This document shows, piece after piece, positions 1 to 41,295 of a stretch of 64,000 bases of DNA. The translations under genes and the position numbers were made by a program. The notes beneath the pieces were generated by a model that was not told the origin of the DNA, did no database searches, and saw only the letters and a program-made list of their open reading frames with translations. The DNA is from Tenrec ecaudatus (taxonomy: Eukaryota > Chordata > Mammalia > Afrosoricida > Tenrecidae). The DNA lies in assembly GCF_050624435.1 (NCBI RefSeq), contig NC_134546.1:18437001-18501000 (forward strand), in the 5' to 3' direction. Positions within the stretch are counted from its first letter, which is position 1. Every line of letters begins with the position of its first letter.

Positions 1-777
1 TTTACCTATCAAATCTTTCAAAACTTAATGTGCCTATCTAGGACGCTCTCTTCTGACTCACCTGGAGAAGGGATAGTCATGCGCACACCTGGGAAACAAC
101 GCCCCAGAGGAAAACAAATGAAGAAAGCGAAAATCTCAGCTAGTCACCAGATGTGACTCCTACTTCCTTTTTCTCCGACGTCTAGGGGCTCCTCCTGACA
201 AGGCCTCAAACCACCGACGGGAAGTTTTACAGGGGCAGCATCACACCGACATTTCCGCACACACCCCATGAGCTCCCTGTACCATAGTTGACTGAATCAA
301 AGAAGCGTCATTTACACTCTACAGGGATCTTCGTTCCAAAGTCTTTGAACTGTGCTTGAAAGTGTGTCCAAGAGTGGCCTGGTTTAATCTGCAGAAGGCT
401 GCTTTTCAGGAGCGGCTTGCCATGGCCAGGAAAACCTTCATGGCCTCTGTCTAGTTGCCCTCCTCGCTCCTCCCTCACAAAGCCTTCCTGGCCCTCCACC
501 ACACTCTCCCAGAACTGCACTTTGAATCACACGCCTTGGCATTTATTTACTCAGACACAGTGTTAATTGGACCATGCCGAACTCCCTCAGCTTCTGGCTG
601 TCAGGGTTCTGCCGGCGGTTGACAGTCTAGCTATTGCCTCCAGGGGGCACTCAGTAGACACCTGCTCTCTGAGTGAAACCAGAAGGATGCCGGTGGGAAA
701 CAGTGGAGGTGGATGTTTGAGCAACACAACCGGGCACATGGGGAAGCACGGGGAAAGGAGGGTCGGGGAGTCCTCAC
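1..777 (-). other. IFT172 intron, cut by the window edge
   Basis: There is no exon here. The 213-nt reading frame on the minus strand at 308-520 and the 27-nt segment at 62-88, which has splice-like ends, do not match the expected IFT172 continuation. No clear repeat is seen. Confidence 0.7.
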
Positions 778-31906
<31,129 letters not shown>

Positions 31907-31954
31907 GACGAACACCTGTCTCGCAGATGCCACTAGACAGCGACAACTCCCGCG

Positions 31955-31968
31955 GTTACCTGGACAAC
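31955..31968 (-). promoter_or_regulatory. RFX X-box upstream of IFT172
   Basis: The 14-bp imperfect palindrome GTTACC-TG-GACAAC fits the RFX X-box GTNRCC-N(0-3)-RGYAAC, with a perfect left half and one mismatch on the right. It sits 49 bp upstream of the IFT172 start codon. RFX2/RFX3 drive many ciliary genes through such sites close to the start of transcription. The motif is seen directly; its use is inferred. Confidence 0.7.
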
Positions 31969-32070
31969 CCGCCACGCAGCCGCAGCCGCCGCTGCTGACG
32001 CAGACGCGACCAGAACACAACCCACGTCGCAAGGTCACCACGTAGCTTGCTTGCGGAGCAAATAGAGCGC

Positions 32071-32080
32071 GCGCAAGCGC
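32071..32080. promoter_or_regulatory. NRF1-like site in IFT172 promoter region
   Basis: gcgcaagcgc differs by one base from the NRF1 palindrome GCGCATGCGC. It lies about 165 bp upstream of the IFT172 ATG in CpG-rich DNA. The match is weak by itself, but NRF1 sites are common in TATA-less promoters of housekeeping and ciliary genes. Confidence 0.4.
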
Positions 32081-32131
32081 AGTGAGGCCTCGGGACGGTC
32101 TTCGAGAGGGCGTGGCGAACGCTCGCCTCGG

Positions 32132-32136
32132 CCAAT
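32132..32136 (+). promoter_or_regulatory. CCAAT box, IFT172 promoter region
   Basis: CCAAT within 'ggccaatccc', about 225 bp upstream of the IFT172 start codon, in a context that suits NF-Y. It reads CCAAT on the plus strand; NF-Y works in either orientation. Confidence 0.4.
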
Positions 32137-32314
32137 CCCATCACGGCTTGCAAGCTCTCAAGCCTAAGCCACGCCCAAGCCTTCGGGAGCACGGCCTCCA
32201 ACCAGGGGCAGCCTTTGCTGTCCTTTGAGGGACATAAGCGTGGCTGGAGTGCACTCTTGATCCTCATTCCCCCAAAAGAAAGCGGGGCAGGTGCGATTAT
32301 AGCCCTTTAACAGC

Positions 32315-32322
32315 TGACGTCA
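32315..32322. promoter_or_regulatory. Full CRE palindrome TGACGTCA
   Basis: A perfect 8-bp CREB/ATF palindrome about 410 bp upstream of the IFT172 start codon and about 1.7 kb past the FNDC4 poly(A) signal. It lies just outside the GC-rich core promoter. Confidence 0.5.
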
Positions 32323-32329
32323 TCGAACC

Positions 32330-34020
32330 GAAATAGGTTAATTTATATGAGTTGCATGGGATCGCAGGCTAAGAATGACGGTTAACAGCAGTAACTACTC
32401 TGAAATATGTGTCCCGCCAGGTAATATGCGAAGTGTTTTCATGCATTACTTCATTTCATCTCAAAGCCACCTTTTGAAGAGGGTAATATCATCAGTCTCA
32501 TTGAACATAATAGGAAACATAGGGGTCACATTCCTAAGCCAACAGCCAGGAAAGTACTTCAAAAACAAACAAACAAACAAAAACCAATGAAACTCATGCT
32601 ATCAAGTTGATTTCAACTCATAGCGACCCTATAAGGCAGGGTAGACGTGGTGGCGACCTGCCAACTGCAAAGTCAAGCCTTCAAACCACCGCAGCTCCCT
32701 GGGAGAAAGATGAGGCTTTTTACTCCAGCAACTCTAGCCTGTTCTTTAAGCTATCTCAGACTTGATAGCAGTGAGTTTCAAGTGAGCTCTTTCCAGAGTC
32801 AAAAGCTTCTACTTTCCCCTAAGAACCTAGAGTTGGTACATTTCAATGCCCTTTATATTCCTTCTCCAGTAGCTCCATGCCATGCTACTATAGACAGCCA
32901 TCACAAGAAATTATGCTTGGTCACTCTGTGAGATGAGTGTTTGGGAACCAGGAACCATGGAGAGGGTGTGAGGGTGTCCTACTCCACATTGGGAGAAGAA
33001 ATTATAGCTTAGGGTGGACATGCCTGGCTCACCTGGTAGATTAGGACTTGAGATAACGAAGCCTGGAGCTCAGTTAAGTAGAAAGGATAGTGACTTGTTA
33101 ACCATAGGGTTGTATAGCTAGGATCCTTTCCAGAATGAATGGGCTATTTTCTTGTAATACACCCAAGAGTCAGGGGCAGAAAGGGAGACATTCATAAAAC
33201 CTTCCCTGGGACGATCCCAAATGGAGAAGACCCTTGACGCTCCAGAAAGTGTCACAAAGTCTGTCCAGACATATTCTGGGTCCTGAGACCTTCCCCTGAG
33301 CCCCCAAGGTGATTATAGATGTCAGCAGATATTTCTCTCACTGCCTCCAACCCGCCTGGGAAATCAAGAGGCAGTCAAGGACAGATAGTATTTACACAGG
33401 AAACAAGTCAGCCCCAGAGGGGCCGACCTCAAGTTATAATGCTTTTGACAGGGGAATACAAACCCCTCTGTTTTATTTCCAGAGTCCTCCTGTGGACACC
33501 ATGGCAGAACTTGGACATGGACTCAGTACACTTCTCACTGACCAACAGAACAGAGAGACAGAGACAAAGGGGGAAACAAAGGTGGGGAGGGAAAGGGGCA
33601 GGGGTCCCCAGAGTGGAGCACGTGGCAACAAGAGATCCATTGCCATCACCGCTCTGTCATCGGTCCATCTCTGGCCAGGCTTGATGGAGAAGGCAGAAGA
33701 GTAAACCGTCAGGAGCTCGGCTGCTAATATGGTAGTGGAGGTGCAAAGGCTGTCGGCCCTCTCATGCAAGTGCAGGAAGAACCAATATCCTTCTCTTTCC
33801 CCGCTTCTCATGCAGAGGATGAGAAGCAAAGAAGATTCTAGTTTTCTACACCCCTCTTTCCTGCCCAACCCCCTTCACCCCCTCTAGGCTGGAAAACTGA
33901 AGCAAATGCCTCCCGTGAGACTTTGCTCCCCCAAGCGGTTGGTGTGAGGGGCCCTTGCAGTCAGAAGAGAGAAAAGGCGGGCACATGTCTTCCGCAGACT
34001 GTCCAGTATACGCTATAGCC
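32330..34020. other. IFT172-FNDC4 intergenic stretch
   Basis: Holds a MIR-like fragment near 32390-32550 and the AfroSINE mosaic at 32585. The rest (32750-34020) shows nothing I can name. A 131-codon plus-strand frame at 33309 has no recognisable domain. Confidence 0.5.
32585..32745. repeat. AfroSINE mosaic (two abutting fragments)
   Basis: 32585-32645 is an antisense tail ('caagttgatttcaactcata', 'gcgaccctataaggcagggt'). It joins a sense middle segment at about 32646-32745 ('tgccaactgcaaagtcaagc', 'gggagaaagatgaggctttt'). Confidence 0.65.
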
Positions 34021-34042
34021 TGCTCCAGTTTGTCCAAGAACC

Positions 34043-34048
34043 TTTATT
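34043..34048 (-). terminator. AATAAA poly(A) signal of FNDC4
   Basis: A canonical hexamer, followed on the minus strand by sequence able to hold the cleavage site. It is about 560 bp past the FNDC4 stop codon, a plausible 3' UTR length. Confidence 0.6.
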
Positions 34049-34533
34049 GGAAAACTGTCCATGGGGTGAGATCACTAGCAGCTGATGGACTGCCAGGTGA
34101 TGGGGGGGGGGAGCACCTGAGGCTCCGTGGAAGACATTGGAGTAGTGCAGTGCAGCCTCTCCTCCAGGCCCAGACAGTTCCTTTCACGTATTGAGAAGGG
34201 GGTGGTTACCCTCCCCCTGAGGCCCAGAGGCAAATGTGGGGATAGCTGGGGATGTTAGGAGTCCTGATGTAGGTGACATGGGGCCCCTGTTTGGGACTCA
34301 ATGGAATAGGGTTGAAAAGTGACTTTCCCCTGGACTAGAGGTTGGTGGAAGACATCCCATCTGATAGCCACTCTAGGTCCAGGGGTACAAGTCTGTAACC
34401 TACCTTCTGGCCCCCATGCTCACAGTGGAAAGAGGATGGGCACCAGGCCTGAGATTGTGGGAGTGTCATTACCCTCTGGGAGATTACAGGATCGGTCAGT
34501 CTTGGGCAGACCATCAACTTGGGCTCCTCCTGG

Positions 34534-34571
34534 CCCCAGCCCCAGCCCCAGCCCCAGTCCCAGGCCCAGGC
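34534..34571 (+). repeat. (CCCCAG)n short tandem repeat in FNDC4 3' UTR
   Basis: Several tandem units of 'ccccag' with one or two variants ('tcccag', 'gcccag'). In the FNDC4 RNA this reads as a CTGGGG run. Confidence 0.75.
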
Positions 34572-34607
34572 TGTTAGTGCATCTTTCTTCTGGTTCCGGT
34601 CTGTCAC

Positions 34608-37085
34608 TCATACATCAATGGTGTTGATGGACGGTGACTTTTTCTGTGAAACAAAATGGTATTAGGCTCTAATTTCAGGTAAGTCATAGGGGCCACCCCT
34701 TCTCTCCAGCGTCTCCCATCCCTGACTTTCCATCTCCTTCTCCTATCCCTCTTTGCCCTTCTCACTCTTTCTGATTGCTTCTCAGGGGCAACCATCACCC
34801 TTCCCACCCTCCCAGGCACCCACGTCACCTGTCTTGTCCCCACTGGTCTTCCCTGAGGACTCTGCTCTGTCCCCTTCCCCTTCTCTTTGGGGTTGTTGTT
34901 GGAGTCGTTGTCCTTGATGATGTCATATTGACGGCAGAAGAGCCCAATTACAGCTGAAATGGCAACAGTACAAATTTGAGACTTGGCCGTGACCGCTCCA
35001 CTCATAGCCTTGAAGGGCAAGATACCCAATCCCCCTATGCACAGAGACAACAGCTGATGCAATGGCGTATCAGGGATGAGGAGGGAGGGGGAAGGACATG
35101 GGGGAGCAAAGAATGGATGCAGGAGGGGGCAGGTTGCACTAGAACTGGCTGTAATGATGCATATACAACTCTTTAAAAGAAAATTAATTATGGAAGTATA
35201 TATGTGAATTTCATATCAATAAAACAATATTGAAAAGAAGATACCTGTAGCAATACCATGAGGGTAAGGGGGAGAAAGGGGGAACCAATTGCAATGATTG
35301 ATGTATAACATCCCCCTCTCCTAAGGGAGATGAACAAAAAAAAACGTGGGTGAATGGAGACATCGGAGGGTGTAAGATGTGAGAACAATAATCATTTATT
35401 ATTTATCAGGGTTTCTCAAGGGAAGGAGGGTGAGGGAGGGAGGGAAAAAACGAGGAGCTGATATCAAGGGCTCCAGTAGAAAGAAAATGTTTTGAAAAGG
35501 ATGATGGCAACATAGGTACAAATGTGCGTGATACAATTGATGCATGGATTGTTATAAGAGCTGTAAGGGCCCCCCCAATAAAATGATTTATTTTTTAAAA
35601 AGAAGACAAAAAAGATACCCACCTAGCTTCTAGAAAATCTGAGAAGCAAAGGATTCTTGGCGCCCCCACAAGCCACTATCTGTCTGCCTGGGTTTCCCAC
35701 AGCCTCCTCTTCCTCTCTTCAAATACCCCAATGACCCCCCTCCACAAAGCACCTCCCCAATCCACTTTTCTCACTCTGGTTTCTTCGGACAACCTTGGCT
35801 CCTCCCACCTTCACTGAGCCCCACTTCCTGAGTCCCTGATCTGCCCGTGCATGTCCACTGCTTACTCACCAGCCCACATGAGCAGAACCACCACAATGAT
35901 GACCACCTCCCCCGTCTGCAGCGGTCGCTCACCATCCAGACCCTCCACTGTGATATCACCTGAGAAAGGGAGAGACCGACTTCCGAGGTCACCAGGGGCC
36001 CAGCTAGGACCGGAGACCCTAGAGAAGAGAGTCTGGGTACACCCACCACAGGTTGCCCCTGAAGTTGTAGGTAGCCCCAGTTTGGGAGGAAGCCACTGGC
36101 GGACAGGTGTGTGACCACTGAACAGAGGGCTGCAAGTCAGGTACTCAACTCCTGCAGGCTCCAGCCGCTGGGAGATTGGGGAGGAGAAATCTTAAAACCC
36201 TTCCCCCAAACGATTAATCAGCAGTCTGTCCATACCCGTTCCCCTGCCCACCCGCTTTTCCTTCCTTCCCTGGCAGACCAAGGAATTAAGTCATCCTCTT
36301 AAGCATCTCAGCTGCACTAGGCCTTCGCCTTGGGTAATCAATGGGAAAGGCTTACCCGGGCTTGAGCTGTTTGAGGGGAGCCGGTCAGAGCCCTTGAGAG
36401 TTCGGAAGTGCACCCGGGGCCCTGGGGGGCTCTCTCCCCGGAGGCCGATGCTCCTGACCTGCACAGTGTAGTCGCTGTCTTCCGCCAGGCCCCACAGGGC
36501 GCAGGCCCGAGTGGTGGTGTTGACTTCCCGAATCACTCGCTGCCCAGGGCCATTCTGCCGCTGCAGGGATGGGAGAAGGGACAGCCTCACCCCAGGCCCA
36601 GGCCAGGCGGGTGTCCATCCAAACTCTCCAAGGGAGTTTGTTGAGAAGGGCAGCTTGAGCTGGGAACCGCCACATCCGGAATCCCCCATATGCTGGGTGA
36701 TGGTGGTGGATGGGGGCAATAGGAAACTGGTTGGGGGAGCAGAGGGGAGGTTCATACTTGCTGGGAAATGGAGTAGCCAATGACGATGTTGCCTTCTGGG
36801 ACGTCCCAGGACACAGTGGCCGAGTTGGCTCTGAGATGAGTGACCGTCACGTTCACGGGAGAGGGAGGCCGGTCTGCGGGCGCCCGTGTGTTCACAGGTT
36901 AACAAGGTTGCACCCACTGACCAGTTCTGGTTCACCGCCACGGCCTCCACTCCTTTCTACTCACCTGCTCGCACAAAGCCCAGGTCACAACTGACCAGCA
37001 GGAGGACCGTGGGGCTCAGGTATGGGGAGAGGGGCATCAGTGAAGCCATGGTCCCCATCGAGTCCGCTGGGGGACACTGGGGCAT
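34608..37085 (-). CDS. FNDC4: FNDC4, fibronectin type III domain-containing protein 4 (complete)
   Basis: Six coding exons in transcript order: 36965-37085, 36758-36873, 36356-36560, 35870-35959, 34829-34953, 34608-34643. They make 693 nt, or 230 aa plus TGA. All splice sites are GT-AG with matching phase. Layout: hydrophobic signal segment around residues 21-40 (PYLSPTVLLLVSCDLGF), one FN3 domain about 43-135 (RPPSPVNVTVTHL ... RGESPPGPRVHF), N-glycosylation sequons at N48, N93 and N143, a transmembrane helix about 166-184 (VVIIVVVLLMWAAVIGLF), and a cytoplasmic tail ending SPSINTIDV. The family's ectodomain is shed and acts as an anti-inflammatory factor on macrophages and fat; the close paralogue is FNDC5, the irisin precursor. 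The start MPQCPPADSM was chosen because it gives a length near the human 234 aa; the ATG 12 codons later (MASLMPLSPY) is also possible. The gene looks intact. Confidence 0.96.
35250..35600 (+). repeat. LINE-like 3' end in a FNDC4 intron
   Basis: 'gggggaaccaattgcaatga' to 'gggcccccccaataaaatga', with A-rich end. It lies in the intron between 34953 and 35870. Confidence 0.75.
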
Positions 37086-37129
37086 CCGCTTGACACCCGC
37101 GGGGTTCCTGGCAGGGCAAGAGTTGTGTG

Positions 37130-37930
37130 GGGGGGGGCTCCCCTCCACTACCATTCCGGCCGGCCGCACAACAGCCTCAGAGTCCCCACTGCTCAGGTGG
37201 CACCCACCCCCTCATCGCCCCGGAGCCCCCAGCGCGCGGTTCTGCCCGGCCCACACCCACCTCCGCGGGTCCTCGCGGTCCGTCAGGCCTCGGGGGGCTG
37301 CTCCGTTCCCAGAGGGCGGCCCATGGCCCGACTCCGTGGCGTTGCCCCTACCCCATCCCGGCGCCGGCTCGGCAAGGCTGCAGCGCGGCGCCAGCCGCGG
37401 GCCGCGGGCGCAGGGGGCGCGGACTCAGGGGGCGCGGGCCGCGGGTCTGCGGAGCCCGGAGCTCCGACGGGCCCCGCAGTCGGTCCCGAGCCGGGGGCGG
37501 TGCCGGCGCGGCCAGGCAGGCCCGGCGCAGGAGGCAGTGCGGCTGCTCCGCCGGCCCCTGCAGCGGGAGGTGACCGTCCCGGCGAGCAAGCCGCTGCCTT
37601 CTGCAGAGCCTGCCCCGCCGGCTCCGCCGCAGCCCGGCCGGGACGTGGGGCCCGCCCCGCCCCGCCGGGGTGCTCGTCGCCGTCATCCCCCCTCCCCCGC
37701 GGCCTCTCCCCCCCCCCCGCCCTGTTCTCTTGGGGCTCCTCCCACGACCCTCCCAATGGCAGCCTCCTGGGCCCCCAGCTCTCGGAGATGCGCCGGCCGG
37801 GGGCGTGAGCCGGAGGCGCCGCGGCGGGGGGCGGGGGTCTCCGGCACTTGGGAGAGCCCCTCCCGGCCGGATGGGAACTGCCAAGTCGGGCGGCGAAATC
37901 CCACTGTGAGCGCAGGAGGTGGGTCAGGGA
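37130..37930. promoter_or_regulatory. CpG island at the FNDC4 5' end
   Basis: This is the densest CpG stretch in the window, with very high GC and many 'cgcg', 'gccgc' and 'ccgcc' words. It begins just upstream of the first FNDC4 coding exon. An acceptor-like 'ttgccctgccag|gaacc' on the minus strand places a possible 5' UTR exon edge at 37107, so the transcription start is probably inside the island. Long open frames here on both strands result from the GC content. In human, the GCKR start lies a short distance beyond this point on the other strand. Confidence 0.75.
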
Positions 37931-38429
37931 GCAGGGCACGGAGCGGTCGGGATAACTGTGTTAACAATTCCTGAGTTGTGAGAGTGGTTCAGCTTTGAAA
38001 AGTCTTTCCCCCATTGGGATTCGGCTATTGATTCCATCACTCGCTCATTCATTCTTTCAGTTATTCAGTAAATATTTATGGAGCTGTCCCCATGTGTCTG
38101 CTTCGCGTTAAAACGTTGGAGCGATGAATTCTTTGTGCCTGGTTTATGGGGCGGGTGGGGTGGTGGTGGGGGATTGAAGATGAAAGAACTGCCACTTAAT
38201 TGGGAGAGTTGAGTTAATCTGCCCCCTTAGGTTCCCACCTGTAAATCAGATGAACCCTCCAGGAGCTGTGGGGACGAGGACGCAATGGCACAGGTTAAGG
38301 GACTATCTTTATGCGTCGAACAGCACTATGTGGGTATTTATTACTCATTTGTATCCGTTATGATAGTCGTGTAATCCTAAATTATTTCATGCCTTGGGTG
38401 AGCATGACTCTGGGCGCGGGCACCACCCT

Positions 38430-38535
38430 GGGCCGACCTGGGTGTGAGTTCCAATTCTACCAGCCGCATGACCACCAGCCGACCTGTGCGGACCCTGGGG
38501 TTTCATCATCGGAGTAATGGGGTTTCAATAGCCAC
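38430..38535 (+). repeat. MIR fragment between FNDC4 and GCKR
   Basis: 'gggtgtgagttccaattcta', 'gtttcatcatcggagtaatg': MIR core and 3' part. Confidence 0.55.
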
Positions 38536-39412
38536 ATCTGCCCTTGTAGCCAAGAGCTATGGACGTTTGAAGTGCTGTTTGCTCTGTAAAGTGGATTGTT
38601 GGCTCATGTTTTTAGGGCAGAGACCTTGGCTTCGAAATCACATTGCAGTATTCCTATTTCTGTACAACTTTTGTTCCCTCTTGAAACATCCAGTTCAGGG
38701 TCTGCACACCTGGGGCTTGGAAGCTTCTGTCCCCTTCCTTTCCGAGAGGACAGAGAGGGCAAGTAGGGCAGGGCATGTGTTGTACAGAGCATGAGACCAA
38801 GCCATGGCCAGGGCCCCTGATCTCTGCTGACCCCGAGGACCCTGATCTCTGGCCTCCTGGGGCAGTGCACTGTTGCTCGGACAGGCTCGTTGTAGTGGGG
38901 TGGGCCTGTGTCTGGGTGTGTAATCCTGTACTTCCAGGCCGAACATCCCTCTGAGAAGAAGACATTGTGCGTTGAAGGTCAAGAGTAATCTGCCCTGGAG
39001 TCTTCCACTCCAGAGCGCCACACCAGTGGCTAGGGAGACAGGCTACACACCAAGAGGCACCCACAGGAGCCTCTAGTGGCCAGGCAAGGGTGCAGGCAGA
39101 GCTCTAGGGGTGGTGCTCAGAGAGAGCAGGGTCCTTGGGTTAATCTTCTTTGGCCTTCAGAGGAAGAGCTTCGATGAGCTGAGCTGACCCAGTGGCTGCC
39201 ACACTGAGCTCAGACACAGCAGTGGCTGTGAGGGTGATACAGGACTGACCGGGCAGGGTAGCTCAGGCCATCACTGTGCATCTGAAACAAACAACAAGAA
39301 GTCTCTTGCCAATGTCTCTGTATCCCAGTGGAATGGATCATCTCAAACGCACCGCTGTGAATGTCAGAATCCAAGCCGGGCTGAGTTAAGCACTGGTCTG
39401 AGATTTTTGCCA

Positions 39413-39612
39413 TCTACCCACTGCCACCGAGTGGATGTGATTCTGCCTGATAAGGACTCAATAGGACGGAGCGGAACTGCCCTTTTGGGTTTCTGAGACT
39501 TTCAATGCTTACAGGCGCAGGGAGGCCCACCTTTCTCCCTCAGCTGCAGAGTTTGAATCACTGACCTTGCTTATTGCTTATTAGCCCAGTGGGTAACCCT
39601 CTGCCATCTAGT
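39413..39612 (-). repeat. AfroSINE
   Basis: Antisense copy: 'ccactgccaccgagtggatg', 'gggtttctgagactttcaat', 'agtttgaatcactgaccttg'. It ends 69 bp before the first GCKR relic. Confidence 0.82.
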
Positions 39613-39680
39613 AGTGACAAATCCAAGACAGTTTGTTCTTCCACTGTTATTACCTCCTCACCTTCTCTCTGAGCCAACTG

Positions 39681-39753
39681 GTCTCCTTCAACCAGTTGAT
39701 GAAAGGTCAAGGACAGAAACCTTTTACACTTGCTTCATTGCAGGGGGCCACAG
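39681..39753 (+). pseudogene. GCKR: GCKR exon relic (VSFNQLMKG...QKP)
   Basis: VSFNQLMKGQGQKP reads cleanly. A one-base deletion near 39722 then shifts the frame; the shifted frame gives YTCFIAGGHR against human YTYLIAGGDR. The donor 'ag|gtaggg' at 39754 survives. The expected acceptor position reads 'aactg' instead of ending in AG. Confidence 0.85.
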
Positions 39754-40093
39754 GTAGGGCAAACTGCCCTAGGAATATTTTATTTGGCCACAATAGTCAT
39801 TTTCCGAAGATCCTTTGGAATGCCTTTGAACAGAGAATGTGTCCCCTTTGCCTGGGTCCCCACCACCCATGCCTTCGGTTTTGCACTTGGCTGTGCTGCC
39901 TTTTGGCAGCCCTTGCAGGAATTTCGAGTTTTTCAGGGTGCTGAGCAAGCGCCTTGAAGCAATGTTAAGCAAACAGTGAAAGCTCAGTCAATGAGTGTTT
40001 CCCTTTGTTTGCTTCTCTAGGTGCAGGCTGACCTAACAAAGCATGGCTCCTTGTCTCCACCCAGCCCCACTGACCCTGAATCTGTTCCCTTAG

Positions 40094-40164
40094 GTCTGTG
40101 GTGGCCTCTAGGGAGGGAAGGAACAAAAGAGAGCACCTTACATGGGATTGAGGAGTTGAAGGAG
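40094..40164 (+). pseudogene. GCKR: GCKR exon relic (SVVASREG / TKESTLHGIEELKE)
   Basis: The acceptor 'cccttag|g' is good. SVVASREG is followed by four extra bases near 40119-40123, after which TKESTLHGIEELKE resumes in another frame. The exon end 'aaggag|ctttgt' lacks the GT of a donor. Confidence 0.88.
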
Positions 40165-40314
40165 CTTTGTGTTCCTTCCCCGAGGGGGACAGAAAAGCCC
40201 CAGTAATTCACTGGAAGTCTGCCCGTCCCCTGGATGGGACCCTGATCATCTCACACAATAGATGTGCACCCTAGACTCCTTAGTGGCAGTCCCCCACCCC
40301 GACTTGTCTCCTAG

Positions 40315-40365
40315 GTGGCTGCTGCGAAGAAGCGTGTGATTGCCATTGGCATTTCGGTAGACTCT
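40315..40365 (+). pseudogene. GCKR: GCKR exon relic (VAAAKKRVIAIGISVDS)
   Basis: Seventeen intact codons lie between a good acceptor 'ctcctag' and donor 'gtgagt'. Compared with human VAAGKKRVIVIGISVGLS it has lost one codon near the end. This is one of the least damaged relics. Confidence 0.85.
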
Positions 40366-41024
40366 GTGAGTGTAAAGGTGGATTGAGTGTGTCTATTTCA
40401 CAGGGTCGGGAATAGAAAATAGATGGACGAGGTGGGCCCCTGAAAACAGGAATTCCTCAGTGGTGGCCAAGTGGGAAGAGGAATATACATGCAGTCCCCT
40501 CCACAATCACAAGAGATGAACCAATCCAGGGGTTGGTCACCTGTGCTGCCAGCCAATCAGAGGGGCCACCTGGCTTATAAATCAAGTTCTGTTGAAACAC
40601 AGGAAGGCCTGCTTATTTACAGGCCTGTGGCTGCTTCCATGAGGAGGTCAGGGTTGAGTAGTTGCAGCAGGGTCCACAAAACCTAAAATAGCCACCACTG
40701 GCCCTTTACCAAAGAAACCCGATCCCTTGCTACTTAATGGTGCCTGTGCCATCTGTCCCAGCCACACCATGAGACTTAGGAGAAAGGCAGACCCGTGGAC
40801 CCTACCCCAGACCCACCGAGTCTGAGTTTGCGTTTTAAAGAGCCCCAGGGAGTGGGAGAAGCACTTGGTTCAATGACTCCAAGCTTTCTTTCAATTTGGT
40901 AGCGACCTTGGTCTAACAATCTGAGTGGAAATTCGATCAAAGCCGTCCTAGAAGGAGAACATTGACTATAAAGAGTTTGAGTAATTGAAAAGTTTTCCAA
41001 TTTTACCCCACGTGTGATTTCCTC

Positions 41025-41115
41025 AGGGAGCTTGTTAAAAATGTAGATACCTGACCCTCTCCTTCAGATCCTGACCGGGTCGATCTGAACTGTGCCCAGA
41101 AGTCTGCATTTAGAA
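41025..41115 (+). mobile_element. MER5A-like fragment
   Basis: 'gagcttgttaaaaatgtaga' followed by 'tcctgaccgggtcgatctg' and 'agtctgcatttag' resembles the interior of MER5A. Confidence 0.5.
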
Positions 41116-41201
41116 CAAAGTTTTCGGGTGCACGTAGTCCTCAGACAAAGCTCAGTCACCTGCCATCAGTCATTTCTCGCCCTCGCACCCTCTCCCACCA
41201 G

Positions 41202-41295
41202 GCTCCCTTTGTGGCTGGTCAAATGGAAGACTGCATGATAACCCGACTGTTTTCTTGCCAGTCCTGGTTGGTTTTAACCCAGTGAACATGGCCAG
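41202..41295 (+). pseudogene. GCKR: GCKR exon relic (APFVAGQMEDCM / TVFLPVLVGFNPVNMA)
   Basis: The acceptor 'cccaccag' and donor 'gtgagc' are intact. APFVAGQMEDCM is followed by a one-base deletion near 41245, so TVFLPVLVGFNPVNMAR reads in a different frame. Confidence 0.88.

Larger units (their letters stand above)
34025..34607 (-). other. FNDC4: FNDC4 3' UTR with poly(A) signal
   Basis: After the TGA, non-coding sequence runs to an AATAAA on the minus strand at 34048-34043 (TTTATT on plus), which sets the likely cleavage near 34025. The segment has a CCCCAG-type hexamer array. Its exact end is inferred from the signal. Confidence 0.6.

Noticed and set aside
62-88. 27-nt segment with AG and gtgagt ends
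   Set aside because: Too short, and its reading in any phase does not fit the residues expected after EKCWMK.
308-520. Minus-strand frame that could be the IFT172 end
   Set aside because: It does not resemble the expected IFT172 continuation or C-terminus, and hundreds of residues would be missing before it.
36886-37974. 362-codon open frame on the plus strand over the FNDC4 5' region
   Set aside because: It lies in a CpG island where stops are rare, overlaps the FNDC4 first exon antisense, has P/R/G/A-rich low-complexity content and no known domain. Similar long frames appear on both strands.
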